Shown: in pieces, positions 10,204-18,432 of the stretch
How the letters are laid out: each line of letters starts with the position of its first letter
How positions within the stretch are numbered: position 1 is the stretch's first letter
Assembly: GCF_031882575.1 (NCBI RefSeq)
Contig: NZ_CP134772.1
Span: 2,313,001 to 2,377,000 of the forward strand
Direction: 5' to 3'
Source: Pseudomonas sp. VD-NE ins
GTDB lineage: Bacteria; Pseudomonadota; Gammaproteobacteria; Pseudomonadales; Pseudomonadaceae
Length of the DNA: 64,000 nt
The notes under the pieces: model-generated
The model's input: the letters and a program-made list of their open reading frames with translations, nothing else
Database searches by the model: none
Told to the model about the DNA's origin: nothing
Translations under genes and position numbers: made by a program

Positions 10204-10506
10204 ATGGGGGCTTTGACGAAAGCTGAGATGGCGGAACGTCTGTATGAAGAGCTGGGCCTGAACAAGCGGGAAGCCAAGGAATTGGTCGAACTGTTTTTCG
10301 AGGAAATCAGGCACGCTCTTGAAGACAACGAGCAGGTCAAATTGTCGGGTTTCGGCAATTTCGACCTTCGGGACAAACGCCAGCGGCCTGGCCGCAACCC
10401 GAAAACGGGGGAAGAAATCCCGATCACGGCTCGCCGTGTGGTCACCTTTCGTCCAGGGCAGAAGTTGAAGGCCCGAGTTGAGGCTTATGCTGGAACCAAG
10501 TCATAA
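10204..10506 (+). CDS. ihfA: Integration host factor alpha subunit
   Basis: The 100-residue protein is the alpha chain of the IHF heterodimer that bends DNA at WATCAANNNNTTR sites and helps sigma-54 promoters. The signature [18 protein letters not shown] is at about residues 46-63, with the intercalating proline in that loop. AAGGAAG at the end of pheT serves as ribosome site. Its 3' end overlaps the next gene by 20 bases, an arrangement conserved in the group. Confidence 0.96.
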   Translation: MGALTKAEMAERLYEELGLNKREAKELVELFFEEIRHALEDNEQVKLSGFGNFDLRDKRQRPGRNPKTGEEIPITARRVVTFRPGQKLKARVEAYAGTKS

Positions 10507-10843
10507 CGACGAACTACCCGTCATCCCGGGCAAACGCTACTTCACCATCGGTGAAGTAAGCGAGCTGTGTGCTGTAAAGCCACACGTGCTGCGCTACTGG
10601 GAGCAGGAGTTTCCTCAACTCAACCCCGTCAAACGCCGCGGAAACCGCCGGTATTATCAGCGCCAGGACGTGCTGATGATCCGGCAAATCCGCGCGCTCC
10701 TCTACGATCAGGGTTTCACCATCGGCGGTGCGCGCTTGCGTCTGTCCGGCGATGAAGCCAAAGACGACACGACCCAATACAAGCAGATGATTCGGCAGAT
10801 GATTGCTGAACTAGAAGATGTGCTGGTGGTTCTCAAGAAATAA
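10487..10843 (+). CDS. MerR-family transcriptional regulator
   Basis: The 118-residue protein has an N-terminal winged HTH ([20 protein letters not shown], residues 18-37) followed by [19 protein letters not shown] and a dimerising helix at the C-terminus. There are no cysteines in the effector region, so it is not a metal sensor of the MerR/CueR kind. It corresponds to the small conserved MerR-like gene found downstream of ihfA in many Gammaproteobacteria, whose target is not well defined. The ATG at 10487 lies inside ihfA, consistent with coupling. Confidence 0.88.
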   Translation: MLEPSHNDELPVIPGKRYFTIGEVSELCAVKPHVLRYWEQEFPQLNPVKRRGNRRYYQRQDVLMIRQIRALLYDQGFTIGGARLRLSGDEAKDDTTQYKQMIRQMIAELEDVLVVLKK

Positions 10844-10932
10844 AAAGCAGCGTTTGAATACTTCCAGTTTTCAAAAGCTTGCGCTATATTCTTGAGCGTT
10901 CTTCGAGGTGAAGAACGAGTTGTAAAACCAGT

Positions 10933-11009
10933 CGGGGCGTAGCGCAGTCCGGTAGCGCACTAGCATGGGGTGCTAGGGGTCGAGTGTTCGAATCACTCCG
11001 TCCCGACCA
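10933..11009 (+). tRNA. tRNA-Pro (anticodon GGG)
   Basis: The 77-base sequence folds as a full cloverleaf with encoded CCA: acceptor CGGGGCG/CGTCCCG, D-arm, anticodon stem CTAGC/GCTAG with loop ATGGGGT and anticodon GGG at 10967-10969, and T-arm with GTTCGAATC. The C1-G72 pair is the proline identity feature. It borders the accessory patch downstream and may have served as an integration site, though no direct repeat of its 3' end was found. Confidence 0.97.
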
Positions 11010-11025
11010 TATAATTCAATGACTT

Positions 11026-11053
11026 AGCCCAACTTTAGCGAGTTGGGCTTTTT
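11026..11053 (+). terminator. Rho-independent terminator after tRNA-Pro
   Basis: AGCCCAACT (11026-11034) pairs with AGTTGGGCT (11041-11049), followed by T residues. It ends the tRNA transcript. The next 170 bases to 11221 hold nothing I can identify. Confidence 0.88.
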
Positions 11054-11221
11054 CATGTCTGGGAGATTTTCGAGCCTTGTCGATGGCTCATCCTTCCGCC
11101 TCTTCAAAATTGTCAGCTACGTGTAAGGAGGCGGCAGATTTGGCACTACCTTGCACGATGATTGGCACCCCGCTTTAGGTATTTAGGTCGGCGAATATCT
11201 ACCTATTTGAGGGCCAGTAAC

Positions 11222-12433
11222 TCACCCCTTGCCACTTCCTACCTTTTCGACTGGGTTGAATAGGGTTTTAAGGTCTCGTTCGACAAATTGGTGAGGTTTC
11301 CATCCCCCGACAAGCTTATCTGCGAGAAACGAGTCAATTGCGCTAACAGCGACACCTGTAGCAGTACCTAGGCCGCCAGCGCCTAATGCGTCAATTCCTA
11401 GTCCAATGCCGGTGAAAATTCCCCACCGCATGCTTTTCCCCGGAAGTTTTGCAACCCAGGAATTTTTGATTGTTTCCTGATAATAGGCTCTGACCAAATT
11501 CGCATCTGCTGGTTGCTGGTGTAGCCAATGACGAAATTTGTCTGCGGAGTCTAGAAGCTTCACTACTGATGCGAAAGGAACTGCGCCCGAATTGACGGCC
11601 TCCCGAATCGCATGGCCCCCAGAGAGTGTTAGATCTGCGAAGCGCTCAATCTGAAGCTGGCTTTGGGTGTATTTCCTGACGACTGAGTCTATAGCGCTTG
11701 CTTGCACCACCTTCTCAATAGGATGCACTGCGATCTCTGTATTCAGCGACGCAGCCAGAAAGCTTGCGAGATATGCTCCCTGCACCAATGCCAAAATGTA
11801 TGCTTCCGTAACGGTTGAGTGTTCGGGAGGCACTACTCGGTGGTAAATCTTGTTGAGGCTAGAGAAGTCGATGTTTGTATCAACCGAGAACTGCCCATTC
11901 CGCTCTCGTTCAACCTTAAACCGAAAGTCATTCGGGCTTTCGAAGGTCGGTGCCACTTCACGAATGAGGGCTTTAACAGCGTCTTGAATCGAGTCCCCTT
12001 CCGAAAAGGTTTGAAGCAAAGACTCTTGATCAAAACCAGAATGGCTAAGGGGGTTGAGGAGCCGTGTGAACTGGCTTGCACCGATTTTTGCCTGGCTGGT
12101 GTTACCTGCTGCGGCGCGGAACTTCTGTGGCCCCACTTTTTCGATTATATGATCAGGAGACGAAAATCTGATCAGGCCGTGAACCGATCTTCCGTTGCTA
12201 AGCGTATCGCTTGACACCCCTGTGTGGTCCTCCATGTAATGGATTTCCAGTCTTCCATCTCGTAGTAAGGATAAGAGTATGAAAGGGGGGATACGAGTGA
12301 GTAGCTCTTCAATGGTCGCGCTATTAGCCGCAATCACTACCCGTCCATAGAAAATCAGCCCTTCTGCGAGTGCGCCAATGTCAATCAGAGGCCCTGGTCC
12401 TATCGCATTTCTATAAGTGATCGCTTCGAACAT
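11222..12433 (-). CDS. Hypothetical protein of the tRNA-adjacent accessory patch
   Basis: This 403-residue protein starts MFEAITYRNAIGPGP; a TTG at 12469 would add 12 residues without a good ribosome site. It has no signal peptide. Most of it looks soluble, but a Gly-rich hydrophobic stretch near the C-terminus (from GIFTGIGLGIDALGAGGLG) could enter a membrane. No motif of a phage, toxin or nuclease family is recognised. Base composition is clearly lower in GC than the flanking translation genes, which suggests transfer. It stands alone, facing the tRNA. Confidence 0.6.
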   Translation of the reverse strand: MFEAITYRNAIGPGPLIDIGALAEGLIFYGRVVIAANSATIEELLTRIPPFILLSLLRDGRLEIHYMEDHTGVSSDTLSNGRSVHGLIRFSSPDHIIEKVGPQKFRAAAGNTSQAKIGASQFTRLLNPLSHSGFDQESLLQTFSEGDSIQDAVKALIREVAPTFESPNDFRFKVERERNGQFSVDTNIDFSSLNKIYHRVVPPEHSTVTEAYILALVQGAYLASFLAASLNTEIAVHPIEKVVQASAIDSVVRKYTQSQLQIERFADLTLSGGHAIREAVNSGAVPFASVVKLLDSADKFRHWLHQQPADANLVRAYYQETIKNSWVAKLPGKSMRWGIFTGIGLGIDALGAGGLGTATGVAVSAIDSFLADKLVGGWKPHQFVERDLKTLFNPVEKVGSGKG

Positions 12434-12621
12434 ATTTGACCCACTGCTATGGAGGAATAGCGCTCGCAATTACGCTTAGGAGGTTGCAGCTCTAGGCAGT
12501 GTAGAGATTGACTACAAAAAATCTGGCCTAATCGTCGGGGTTTTTGCTATGTGTGGCACTTTGACATTGAAATTCGTGGGCTTTTTGAGGAGACTCAGAC
12601 TCTCATGAAAGGAGTCTCAAA

Positions 12622-12888
12622 GTGGCAAAAATATCGATCGCAGCGTTTGAACAAAAAGTATTCGAAATTGAAGAAATGCGGGTTGTGGTTCGCGGTAATC
12701 CTAACGATCTGGTCGAAGACTACGACTATGATCGAGCTACCAGCTCTCGGACTAGCATCACGAAATGGCTTGAGAATCGTGTACGACCTTGCGTGGGAGA
12801 TAATGTCGTTGTCGTAATCGCCGGAGAGGGTACGATTCCTAATGGCCGAACGCATGTGAGCAATCTCCGCAAAAGCTACGTTGAGTAA
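12622..12888 (+). CDS. Small hypothetical protein (88 aa)
   Basis: The frame starts with GTG at 12622, ten bases after an AAAGGAG site, and encodes a soluble, charged protein with strands such as MRVVVRGNP and NVVVVIAGEG and a C-terminal Ser-Tyr-Val-Glu. A terminator follows at once, so it is a single-gene unit. No family is recognised. Composition is lower in GC than the core genes. Confidence 0.6.
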   Translation: MAKISIAAFEQKVFEIEEMRVVVRGNPNDLVEDYDYDRATSSRTSITKWLENRVRPCVGDNVVVVIAGEGTIPNGRTHVSNLRKSYVE

Positions 12889-12901
12889 CTGTCTGATTGA
12901 A

Positions 12902-12928
12902 GGCCCAGCCTAGCCGCTGGGCTTTTTT
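12902..12928 (+). terminator. Rho-independent terminator
   Basis: GCCCAGC (12903-12909) pairs with GCTGGGC (12916-12922), followed by six T. It closes the 88-aa gene. Between here and 13104 I see no gene. Confidence 0.85.
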
Positions 12929-13104
12929 ATGTCTGCTGCTCCCCGGCCCCTCGGAACTCTAAGCGGCACGTTAAGCGAGGGCTTCTTTCGTCCCCGCGAA
13001 AAATCATCTTCGACCGAAGCTTTTGTTTCCGAATGCTCAGGTGATCTATGCAATGCTATGGGCTATGTTAATGTGCCACCATTTGGACGATATGGAGAGT
13101 CGTG

Positions 13105-13970
13105 ATGGGTTAGAAAGGTACCGTACGTTCTCTGCAGGCATCTGCACGGAGATCAGAGTGCAACTCTCATCGCCGGCAGCGTGAGCTTGAAAAGCGACAG
13201 AACGAGTACGCAAAGATGGAAGCGCTGGAACAAGCAGCGTATGAAGTTGAGGTGTACGAAAATCACGTAGATATCATCCTTTCAATGCACAAGGAGTGTG
13301 CCGAGGCTGTGAAATGGAAGCGACTTCTCTCCAATCCTGAACCTAGACAGCCACTCAAAAGCGGTACTCTTGAACAAGAAGCTACGCACGCGGCCGCTAA
13401 TATCACCCCAATTTCTGGGTTCGGCTCTTCAAATTAGAGGCTCGTCAGCGTGTAGCCCTGTTAGGCAAGATTGGTGCCGCGCAGGCGGAAGACGAGAGGC
13501 GATATCAGGCTCAGCTTGATGAATGGAAAACTGCCCATACCGAGTGGGCAGAGGAGAGGGACATTGCGATCGTATCCTTGATGGTGATGGTCAGGCCAAG
13601 CTAGATGCCATCGAAGCTTTTGAGTCGTTTGCAGAAATATCACATCTCGGCTCGGCTATTCAGATGATTGTTCATGAAGGTGGTGTCCTAGAAGCCAAAG
13701 TCGCTATCCATGGCTCCGACGTGATTCCTACCGTAATCAAATCTCTACTCAAAAGCGGCAAGTTGTCGACCAAAGCTATGCCAGCTGGTCGGTTCAACGA
13801 ACTCCATCAGGACTACGTGTGCAACTGCGCGCTGCGAATAGGTCGAGAGTTGTTGGCAATCCTGCCGGATGACCTGGTCATCGTCACCACTCTTGACAAT
13901 GTGCTCAACAGCACGACAGGTCATATGGAGGAACAGCCAATTCTGAGTGTTGCGTTCTCTAGGCCAACTA
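13105..13970 (+). pseudogene. Frameshifted and truncated conserved gene
   Basis: An ATG at 13105 behind GGAGAG is followed by TAG as codon three, then an open charged frame (QRELEKRQNEYAKMEALEQA) to 13437. Homologous-looking coding sense resumes in another frame around 13410 (VRLFKLEARQRVALLGKIGA) and again in a third near 13575 (ILDGDGQAKLDAIEAFES) to about 13965, where it breaks into unrelated DNA. One stop, two frameshifts and a lost C-terminus mark a dead gene. The product resembles a coiled-coil-rich protein of unknown function seen in pseudomonads; I cannot name it. Confidence 0.75.
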
Positions 13971-14085
13971 GCGGGCGTTTCGCCGAACGTCATTATGGCT
14001 TCGAGTTTTCCCTGCACGCTTTTGCTCGTAAAAGTTGAAGGCCTCGCGGCAATCACCATTGAAGATCAGGTACGGGTTGATTCTA
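13971..14085 (-). pseudogene. 5' fragment of a VOC (PhnB-like) gene
   Basis: On the minus strand this stretch reads RINPYLIFNGDCREAFNFYE, then, after a one-base insertion, LEAIMTFGETPA. It is a close match to residues 2-38 of the intact VOC gene at 49482-49895, and the DNA is mostly identical there. The start codon is lost (CTT in place of ATG). The rest of the gene is missing because the fragment abuts the end of the neighbouring pseudogene, so this is a scar of recombination or insertion followed by decay. Confidence 0.85.
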
Positions 14086-14163
14086 AGCGTGAAACACCAT
14101 TAAAAATCAGACATCGCCTCTGCACAAGAATTGATGCCTTCCTCGACATCTGATTCCTCCCGT

Positions 14164-14349
14164 CTATGCGTAGTAGAGGTTCAGCGCAATCAGCTCAAAC
14201 ACAGCCACAAATACGCAGAACGCAACGAATCTTCGGGTAAACACCCGGCGAGGCTTTTCATAGCCTTGATAGTTACTGAATGCGCTGCAAAGGTTTCCCA
14301 GAAAATCAATAAAGTCCATCAGATCCGCATCCTCGCCTGCGTGCTTCAT
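14164..14349 (-). CDS. Small membrane protein, unknown
   Basis: A 61-residue reading starts MKHAGEDADLMDFIDFLG and ends in a hydrophobic helix (FVAFCVFVAVFELIALNLYY) preceded by arginines, so it may be a single-pass inner-membrane peptide with the N-terminus inside. A TTG at 14367 would add six residues. The ribosome site is weak for either start. It lies in the decayed patch and could be a chance frame. Confidence 0.35.
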   Translation of the reverse strand: MKHAGEDADLMDFIDFLGNLCSAFSNYQGYEKPRRVFTRRFVAFCVFVAVFELIALNLYYA

Positions 14350-14541
14350 GCATCTTGCCAATTCCAATCTGGTTGAGATCTCTCATTGTCCTTACGATCG
14401 TGCTCGGTAGTCGGCGTAGGACTCTACTTCACCCACAGAGGAGTATCAGTGCGTTGCTCGGTGAGTAAGCCATGGAGAGGGTGACTATCTATTCGCGATA
14501 GCGTCTACACCCCGGAAATCAGAAGGTTATAAGGACATTAC

Positions 14542-14748
14542 GTGCTACGGAAGCTCATTTTGCTATTCGTCTCGTCACAACTCACCGGCTGCGCATGGCT
14601 CGGGGCTGTGACCTATGGACGTTATGATTGCTACGACGGGCTTGAGGCTGAGTATCAGCTTGCGCAGTTTATCGGTCCTTTCGCACTTATCGACTTACCT
14701 TTCACCTTCGTGGCGGATACCGTTTCACTACCTTTTTGTTGGTACTGA
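14542..14748 (+). CDS. YceK/YidQ-type lipoprotein, copy 1
   Basis: This 68-residue protein starts with GTG behind AAGGACA. It has a signal peptide with lipobox LTGC (residues 14-17), a GRYDCYDGLEAEY segment and the family motif DLPFTFVADTVSLPF near the end. Such lipoproteins are small, of unknown role, and anchored in the envelope. A second copy lies about 100 bases downstream with the same leader and spacing, indicating tandem duplication followed by divergence. Confidence 0.75.
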   Translation: MLRKLILLFVSSQLTGCAWLGAVTYGRYDCYDGLEAEYQLAQFIGPFALIDLPFTFVADTVSLPFCWY

Positions 14749-14845
14749 TGGGGAGGAATACCGTGTGTAGGTGGCCCTTTGTAGAGGGAAAGCCATCTGC
14801 ACCCCGTTTACGCAGCTCAATATCAATAAGTAATAAGGACGTTAA

Positions 14846-15085
14846 GTGTTTCACAAACTGATGTTACTGGTGTTGATCACCTGCTCAAGCGGCTGTGCAG
14901 CAACGGCCATGCGGATGGATTATGACAAGCATCGATGCCCCTACATCGGTGTTCGGTTCGACTGGTGGTTGGTCGGTACATCCAAAGGCAAGTTGATTCC
15001 CTTTTTACTGATCGACGCGCCATTTTCGTTGGTGGTCGATACCGTATTTTTCCCCTTCGAATATCAATACACCTGCAATTTCTGA
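14846..15085 (+). CDS. YceK/YidQ-type lipoprotein, copy 2
   Basis: The 79-residue protein starts with GTG after ATAAGGACG. It has a signal peptide with a Ser-Ser-Gly-Cys lipobox and the motif DAPFSLVVDTVFFPF, matching copy 1 (DLPFTFVADTVSLPF). It is eleven residues longer than copy 1, mostly around WLVGTSKGKLIPF. Function is unknown. A terminator follows. Confidence 0.75.
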   Translation: MFHKLMLLVLITCSSGCAATAMRMDYDKHRCPYIGVRFDWWLVGTSKGKLIPFLLIDAPFSLVVDTVFFPFEYQYTCNF

Positions 15086-15127
15086 CTGGCAGATAGTGCA
15101 ACCTAAAGCGGTATAAAACTCCCGTAG

Positions 15128-15157
15128 AAAAGCCCTGGCACACGCCAAGGCTTTTTT
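15128..15157. terminator. Rho-independent terminator
   Basis: AGCC-c-TGGC (15131-15139) pairs with GCCA-a-GGCT (15144-15152) around ACAC, with A run before and six T after. It serves the lipoprotein pair and possibly the convergent NADAR remnant. Confidence 0.85.
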
Positions 15158-15184
15158 CGTTGCTGACGCCACCGCCGATAAAAC

Positions 15185-15742
15185 TCAGGACGATCCAACC
15201 CTGCCGTCCCGAACCTGCATCAGTGCAAACCCCAAAAGATTCAGACCTTTCCACAGGTTCGGATCGTTCACATCTGCGTGATCCTGCGCGAGCCCGATCC
15301 CCCAAATGGCATCAACCGGGCTCGCTTCGACAATGATCCGAGATCCAGTGCGCATCAGGAATTCGTCCAGCTCCGGATTCTGGGAAAACTTGGCTTGGTT
15401 TGCCCGGACGACGATGTCGTATCGGTGTTGCAGCCAGCGTTGGTCGTTGAACCCGCGCACCTTGCGGCCGAGGGCTTTGGCGGCGTTCGGGGTCGGGGCC
15501 TGCAGCACTTGTGCACGAATTTCCTGATCGTCGAACAGGGCTGCCTTCTCGGCCATCATGAAGTGTTAGGCTGTCGGGTAGCGTTGCCCCTCGACAACGA
15601 ATTCGGCTTCGTACCACTGGCTGAAGCACGAAGCTGTGACGGCGTCTTTGCTTCGCTGGTGTCCCCAGAAGAAGGTGAAATCCAGAGGCTCTCCAGCGTT
15701 GAAGCGAGCGCGTAGATCTTCGAGAAGTTTAGAGTCGTGCAA
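15185..15742 (-). pseudogene. NADAR-family (YbiA-like) N-glycosidase gene with an internal stop
   Basis: From a TTG at 15742 behind GAGGAAA the frame reads FTFFWGHQRSKDAV, then ASCFSQWYEAEFVVEGQRY and PTA-stop-HFMMAEKAALF, continuing to 15185 (185 residues if read through). The stop TAA (15566-15568, codon 59) replaces the Glu of the conserved xxEHxMMxxKA motif, a single-base change from GAA. NADAR enzymes cleave N-glycosidic bonds of riboflavin intermediates or ADP-ribosyl groups. Everything else in the frame is intact, so the inactivation looks recent. An ATG restart at 15559 would give only the C-terminal 124 residues. Confidence 0.82.
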
Positions 15743-15819
15743 TGAGATTTCCTCGGTAACTGACTTTCGACGTTACAGTTGCTGCGCGTGTCAGGGCAAT
15801 ACGCAATATCGCCCAGAGA

Positions 15820-16431
15820 CTAATCCAGTGGGCCCAACACCTGGCGGTAGTGTTCTTCGCCTTGAAGCGTCTGCCGGGTCAGGCGGATTTCCAGGCCTTG
15901 GGGGTTTTCTTTGCGGTTGCCGCTGAGCTGGCGCCACCCCATCTCCGGTTCCCAGACGCGCACTTGCAGGTCGCTGATGCTGTCGAGCACCGCCACTGCC
16001 TGTTTCGGCGCAGGCAACGGATAGCGATCACGTGGCGTGGCGGCGGCGCGGTACAGGGTTTGATCTTTCAACCACCAGCGCACGCGCTGCAAGCCGTTCT
16101 GCGAGGTGACTGCACTGCGGATCACGTCAAGACGAAAGCGCTGGTCGTCGGCGCTGCGCACGCTGATTGCCGCTGGCTGCTCGGATCGTTCGTCATCGTT
16201 GTCGTTCAACAGTGGTTCGCGCAGTTCGATGCTGGCGCGCAAGGCGATATCTCGTTCCAGTTGATGCAGCGTGCGCAGCAGCGCTTCGGTGTGTTCGGTG
16301 CTCGCCTGCAGGTGCGTGTCGGCGCGGGTCACGCTGTCCAGACCGCGCCAGGCAATCAGGCTGACGATCGCCATGAGCATGATCGCGACCATCACTTCGA
16401 TCAGGGTAAAACCCTCTTGCCGGTTATTCAT
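15820..16431 (-). CDS. gspJ: Type II secretion minor pseudopilin GspJ
   Basis: The 203-residue protein has the prepilin peptidase site QEG/FTLIEVMVAI (cleaved after Gly7, Glu at +5) and a longer periplasmic domain than other pseudopilins, as expected for GspJ, which forms the pilus tip with I and K. Its ATG overlaps the gspH stop (ATGA). It ends a minus-strand I-H-J unit. No prepilin peptidase gene is in the window, so it must be processed by one encoded elsewhere. Confidence 0.87.
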   Translation of the reverse strand: MNNRQEGFTLIEVMVAIMLMAIVSLIAWRGLDSVTRADTHLQASTEHTEALLRTLHQLERDIALRASIELREPLLNDNDDERSEQPAAISVRSADDQRFRLDVIRSAVTSQNGLQRVRWWLKDQTLYRAAATPRDRYPLPAPKQAVAVLDSISDLQVRVWEPEMGWRQLSGNRKENPQGLEIRLTRQTLQGEEHYRQVLGPLD

Positions 16432-16889
16432 GGCTGGTTGGCCAAGGTCAATTTACCCGTGGCGGTGCGTTGCACGGTGAGCGTGTTCTGGCCGTCCGAG
16501 AGTTGCAGTTGCACGGGTGAATCGAACCACTCGGCGTTCAGTATCAGCGGCTGCCTGGGTGTCATTCGCACCTTCAGCGATGGCGTTTCCCAGTGACGAG
16601 GGCGCAGTTGCGGATCGGCGAGAAAGTGGTCGAAGCCTGGGCCTTGTTCATTGCGACGACTGAAACGAAAGCCGTTTTTGTCCGCCAGCCAAGTGATCGG
16701 GCGTCCATCGGCCAGGGCTTCGGCATGGGCAATTTGCAGCAACTGGATCAAGCGATTGGCGTCCTTGCGCAGCAGTTGCGCCGGGTCAGGCTTGATACTC
16801 AGGCTGACGGCGGCGCTGGCAATACCGATGATGATCAACACCACCATCAATTCGATGAGGGTGAAGCCCGTTTGTCTGTCCTTGGTCAT
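16428..16889 (-). CDS. gspH: Type II secretion minor pseudopilin GspH
   Basis: The 153-residue protein starts MTKDRQTG/FTLIELMVVL; GAAGGAAC precedes this ATG, while the longer reading from 16988 lacks one and would run into the divergent gspC promoter. The pseudopilin helix is followed by a small beta domain typical of GspH. It is transcribed divergently from gspC, with 114 bases between starts. Confidence 0.85.
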   Translation of the reverse strand: MTKDRQTGFTLIELMVVLIIIGIASAAVSLSIKPDPAQLLRKDANRLIQLLQIAHAEALADGRPITWLADKNGFRFSRRNEQGPGFDHFLADPQLRPRHWETPSLKVRMTPRQPLILNAEWFDSPVQLQLSDGQNTLTVQRTATGKLTLANQP

Positions 16890-17003
16890 ACCGCAACGTT
16901 CCTTCGTTGTGAATCCATGCTGGCGGATTCGAACCTTCAATCCGGATAGAAAAGCGAATGTTGTCCTGTAGACTGCGACGCAGGACAACAGGGAGGTTGG
17001 GTC

Positions 17004-17435
17004 TTGGCATTTACTTTTCGCTTATCCGCAACGCAGCTTGTGCAATCGGCGGCGCTGATCGCTGCACTCGCAGGGGGACTGTTCTGGTCTGCGCTGTTGC
17101 TGACGCCGGCACAATCCCAGGTTCCGGCGGTGGCACCCCAAGTGTTGCCGACGCGCGCCGACACAGCGGCTTTGCAGTGGTTTTCCAACCAGCCGGCACC
17201 GTTGGATATCAAGGTTTCCGGAGTGCTGGCAGGGGCGCACGCTGCGGTGGCAATTCTAAGTCTCAACGACGGTCCGCCGCGCAGTTTTCTGGTGGGTGAT
17301 CGCTTGACCCAGGGAGTGCGCGTGATAGCCATTGAACAGGATGCGGTGGTCATTGAGCGTGGCGCAGAACAGAGCCGATTAAAAGTCAGCACGTTGCCAG
17401 ACTCCCCGTCGCTGCCTCGGCTGACTCGACCCTGA
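17004..17435 (+). CDS. gspC: Type II secretion inner-membrane protein GspC
   Basis: The 143-residue protein has one N-terminal membrane helix (about 10-34) and a periplasmic HR domain (VSGVLAGAHAAVAIL...GDRL) that contacts the secretin. It is short: the usual C-terminal PDZ or coiled-coil domain is absent. It lies between gspI and gspH but on the opposite strand, so transcription from gspI into gspH would cross it antisense. The start has a weak ribosome site (GGGAGG further up, TTGG nearer). Confidence 0.8.
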   Translation: MAFTFRLSATQLVQSAALIAALAGGLFWSALLLTPAQSQVPAVAPQVLPTRADTAALQWFSNQPAPLDIKVSGVLAGAHAAVAILSLNDGPPRSFLVGDRLTQGVRVIAIEQDAVVIERGAEQSRLKVSTLPDSPSLPRLTRP

Positions 17436-17441
17436 GCGGTG

Positions 17442-17828
17442 TCATTGGCGCTTTTCCTGCGGCCGGCCGAGCAAGGTTTCGAGTCGCGCCAGGGGCGGCG
17501 CCTGACGTTCGCGATCCGAAACCAGCAGCGTCACGCGCATCAGTTGTCCGTCGGTGCTCGGCGTCACGCGTTGATCACAGCGCAGTTGCAGGCGACCTTG
17601 ATCGCACTCGAAGGTTTTCAGTCCCGGGGCAAAATCTTCCTCCAGACGCAGCTCGGCGAGCCGGGTTTGCGCCGCCAGCAAAGCGATTGAGCGATCGCGC
17701 AGCAGACCATTGCTCTGGGTCATCAGACCCGCAACGCGAACGGCCGCAGACATGGCCACGGCGATGATTGCCAAGGCCACCAGAACCTCGATGAGGGTGA
17801 AACCTCGCTCCTTGCGCAACGCTTCCAT
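17442..17828 (-). CDS. gspI: Type II secretion minor pseudopilin GspI
   Basis: The 128-residue protein begins MEALRKERG/FTLIEVLVALAI, with a class III signal and Glu at +5, then a short domain with LAAQTRLAELRLEE typical of GspI, which nucleates the tip complex with J and K. The start at 17828 is preferred over 17867, which adds residues upstream of the normally short leader. It converges on gspC with six bases between stops. Confidence 0.84.
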   Translation of the reverse strand: MEALRKERGFTLIEVLVALAIIAVAMSAAVRVAGLMTQSNGLLRDRSIALLAAQTRLAELRLEEDFAPGLKTFECDQGRLQLRCDQRVTPSTDGQLMRVTLLVSDRERQAPPLARLETLLGRPQEKRQ

Positions 17829-17974
17829 GCTTGTCTCTGCGGTTGAAACCGGCCCGCAGAATAACACCCGCCCTTTGGCGAATGTGCAGAAAAACAGTGC
17901 GTTAATGATTGTTGTACGATGACTGGCTTTTGATACACTGCGCGCCGAATGTAATCATGCCAAGGAAGGTTGAA

Positions 17975-18424
17975 ATGGATTTCGCGCGCGTCAAATCTCA
18001 GTCCGCAGGCCGTCGAGGCCAGCAGGGTTTCACCCTGATCGAAATCATGGTGGTGGTGGTCATCCTCGGCATTCTGGCTGCGATGGTCGTGCCCAAGGTG
18101 CTCGACCGACCTGATCAGGCCCGAGCCACTGCGGCGAAACAAGACATCGCCGGTCTGATGCAGGCGCTCAAACTCTACCGCCTCGACCACGGCACTTACC
18201 CGACGTTGAATCAGGGGCTCAAGGTGTTGGTGGAGCGTCCGGCGGATGCGAAAAACAGCAACTGGCGCTCTTATCTGGAACGCTTGCCCAACGACCCGTG
18301 GGGTCGTCCTTACCACTATCTGAATCCTGGCGCGAACGGTGAGATCGACATCTTCTCCCTCGGCGCAGACGGCCAACCCGACGGCGACGGCGTCAATGTC
18401 GATATTGGTTCCTGGCAGCTCTGA
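17975..18424 (+). CDS. gspG: Type II secretion major pseudopilin GspG
   Basis: The 149-residue protein starts MDFARVK behind AAGGAAGG; the leader RRGQQG/FTLIEIMVVVVIL is cleaved at the Gly-Phe bond. It has the GspG hallmarks RLDHGTYPTLNQGL and the C-terminal calcium-binding region (FSLGADGQPDGDGVNVDIGSW). It forms the pseudopilus shaft that pushes substrates through GspD. It heads the gspG-K-L-M-D-E-F operon. Confidence 0.95.
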   Translation: MDFARVKSQSAGRRGQQGFTLIEIMVVVVILGILAAMVVPKVLDRPDQARATAAKQDIAGLMQALKLYRLDHGTYPTLNQGLKVLVERPADAKNSNWRSYLERLPNDPWGRPYHYLNPGANGEIDIFSLGADGQPDGDGVNVDIGSWQL

Positions 18425-18432
18425 GAGCGGCC

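Noticed and set aside
13745..14059. 104-aa minus-strand protein
   Set aside because: Only its N-terminal third resembles the VOC fragment; the rest is antisense of the frameshifted gene.
15185..15559. Independent 124-aa gene starting at the ATG at 15559
   Set aside because: It is the C-terminal part of the NADAR frame, which continues upstream past a single stop with strong family similarity.
11010..15742. Integrated element with att sites at tRNA-Pro
   Set aside because: No integrase and no second copy of the tRNA 3' end were found, so an intact element is not supported.
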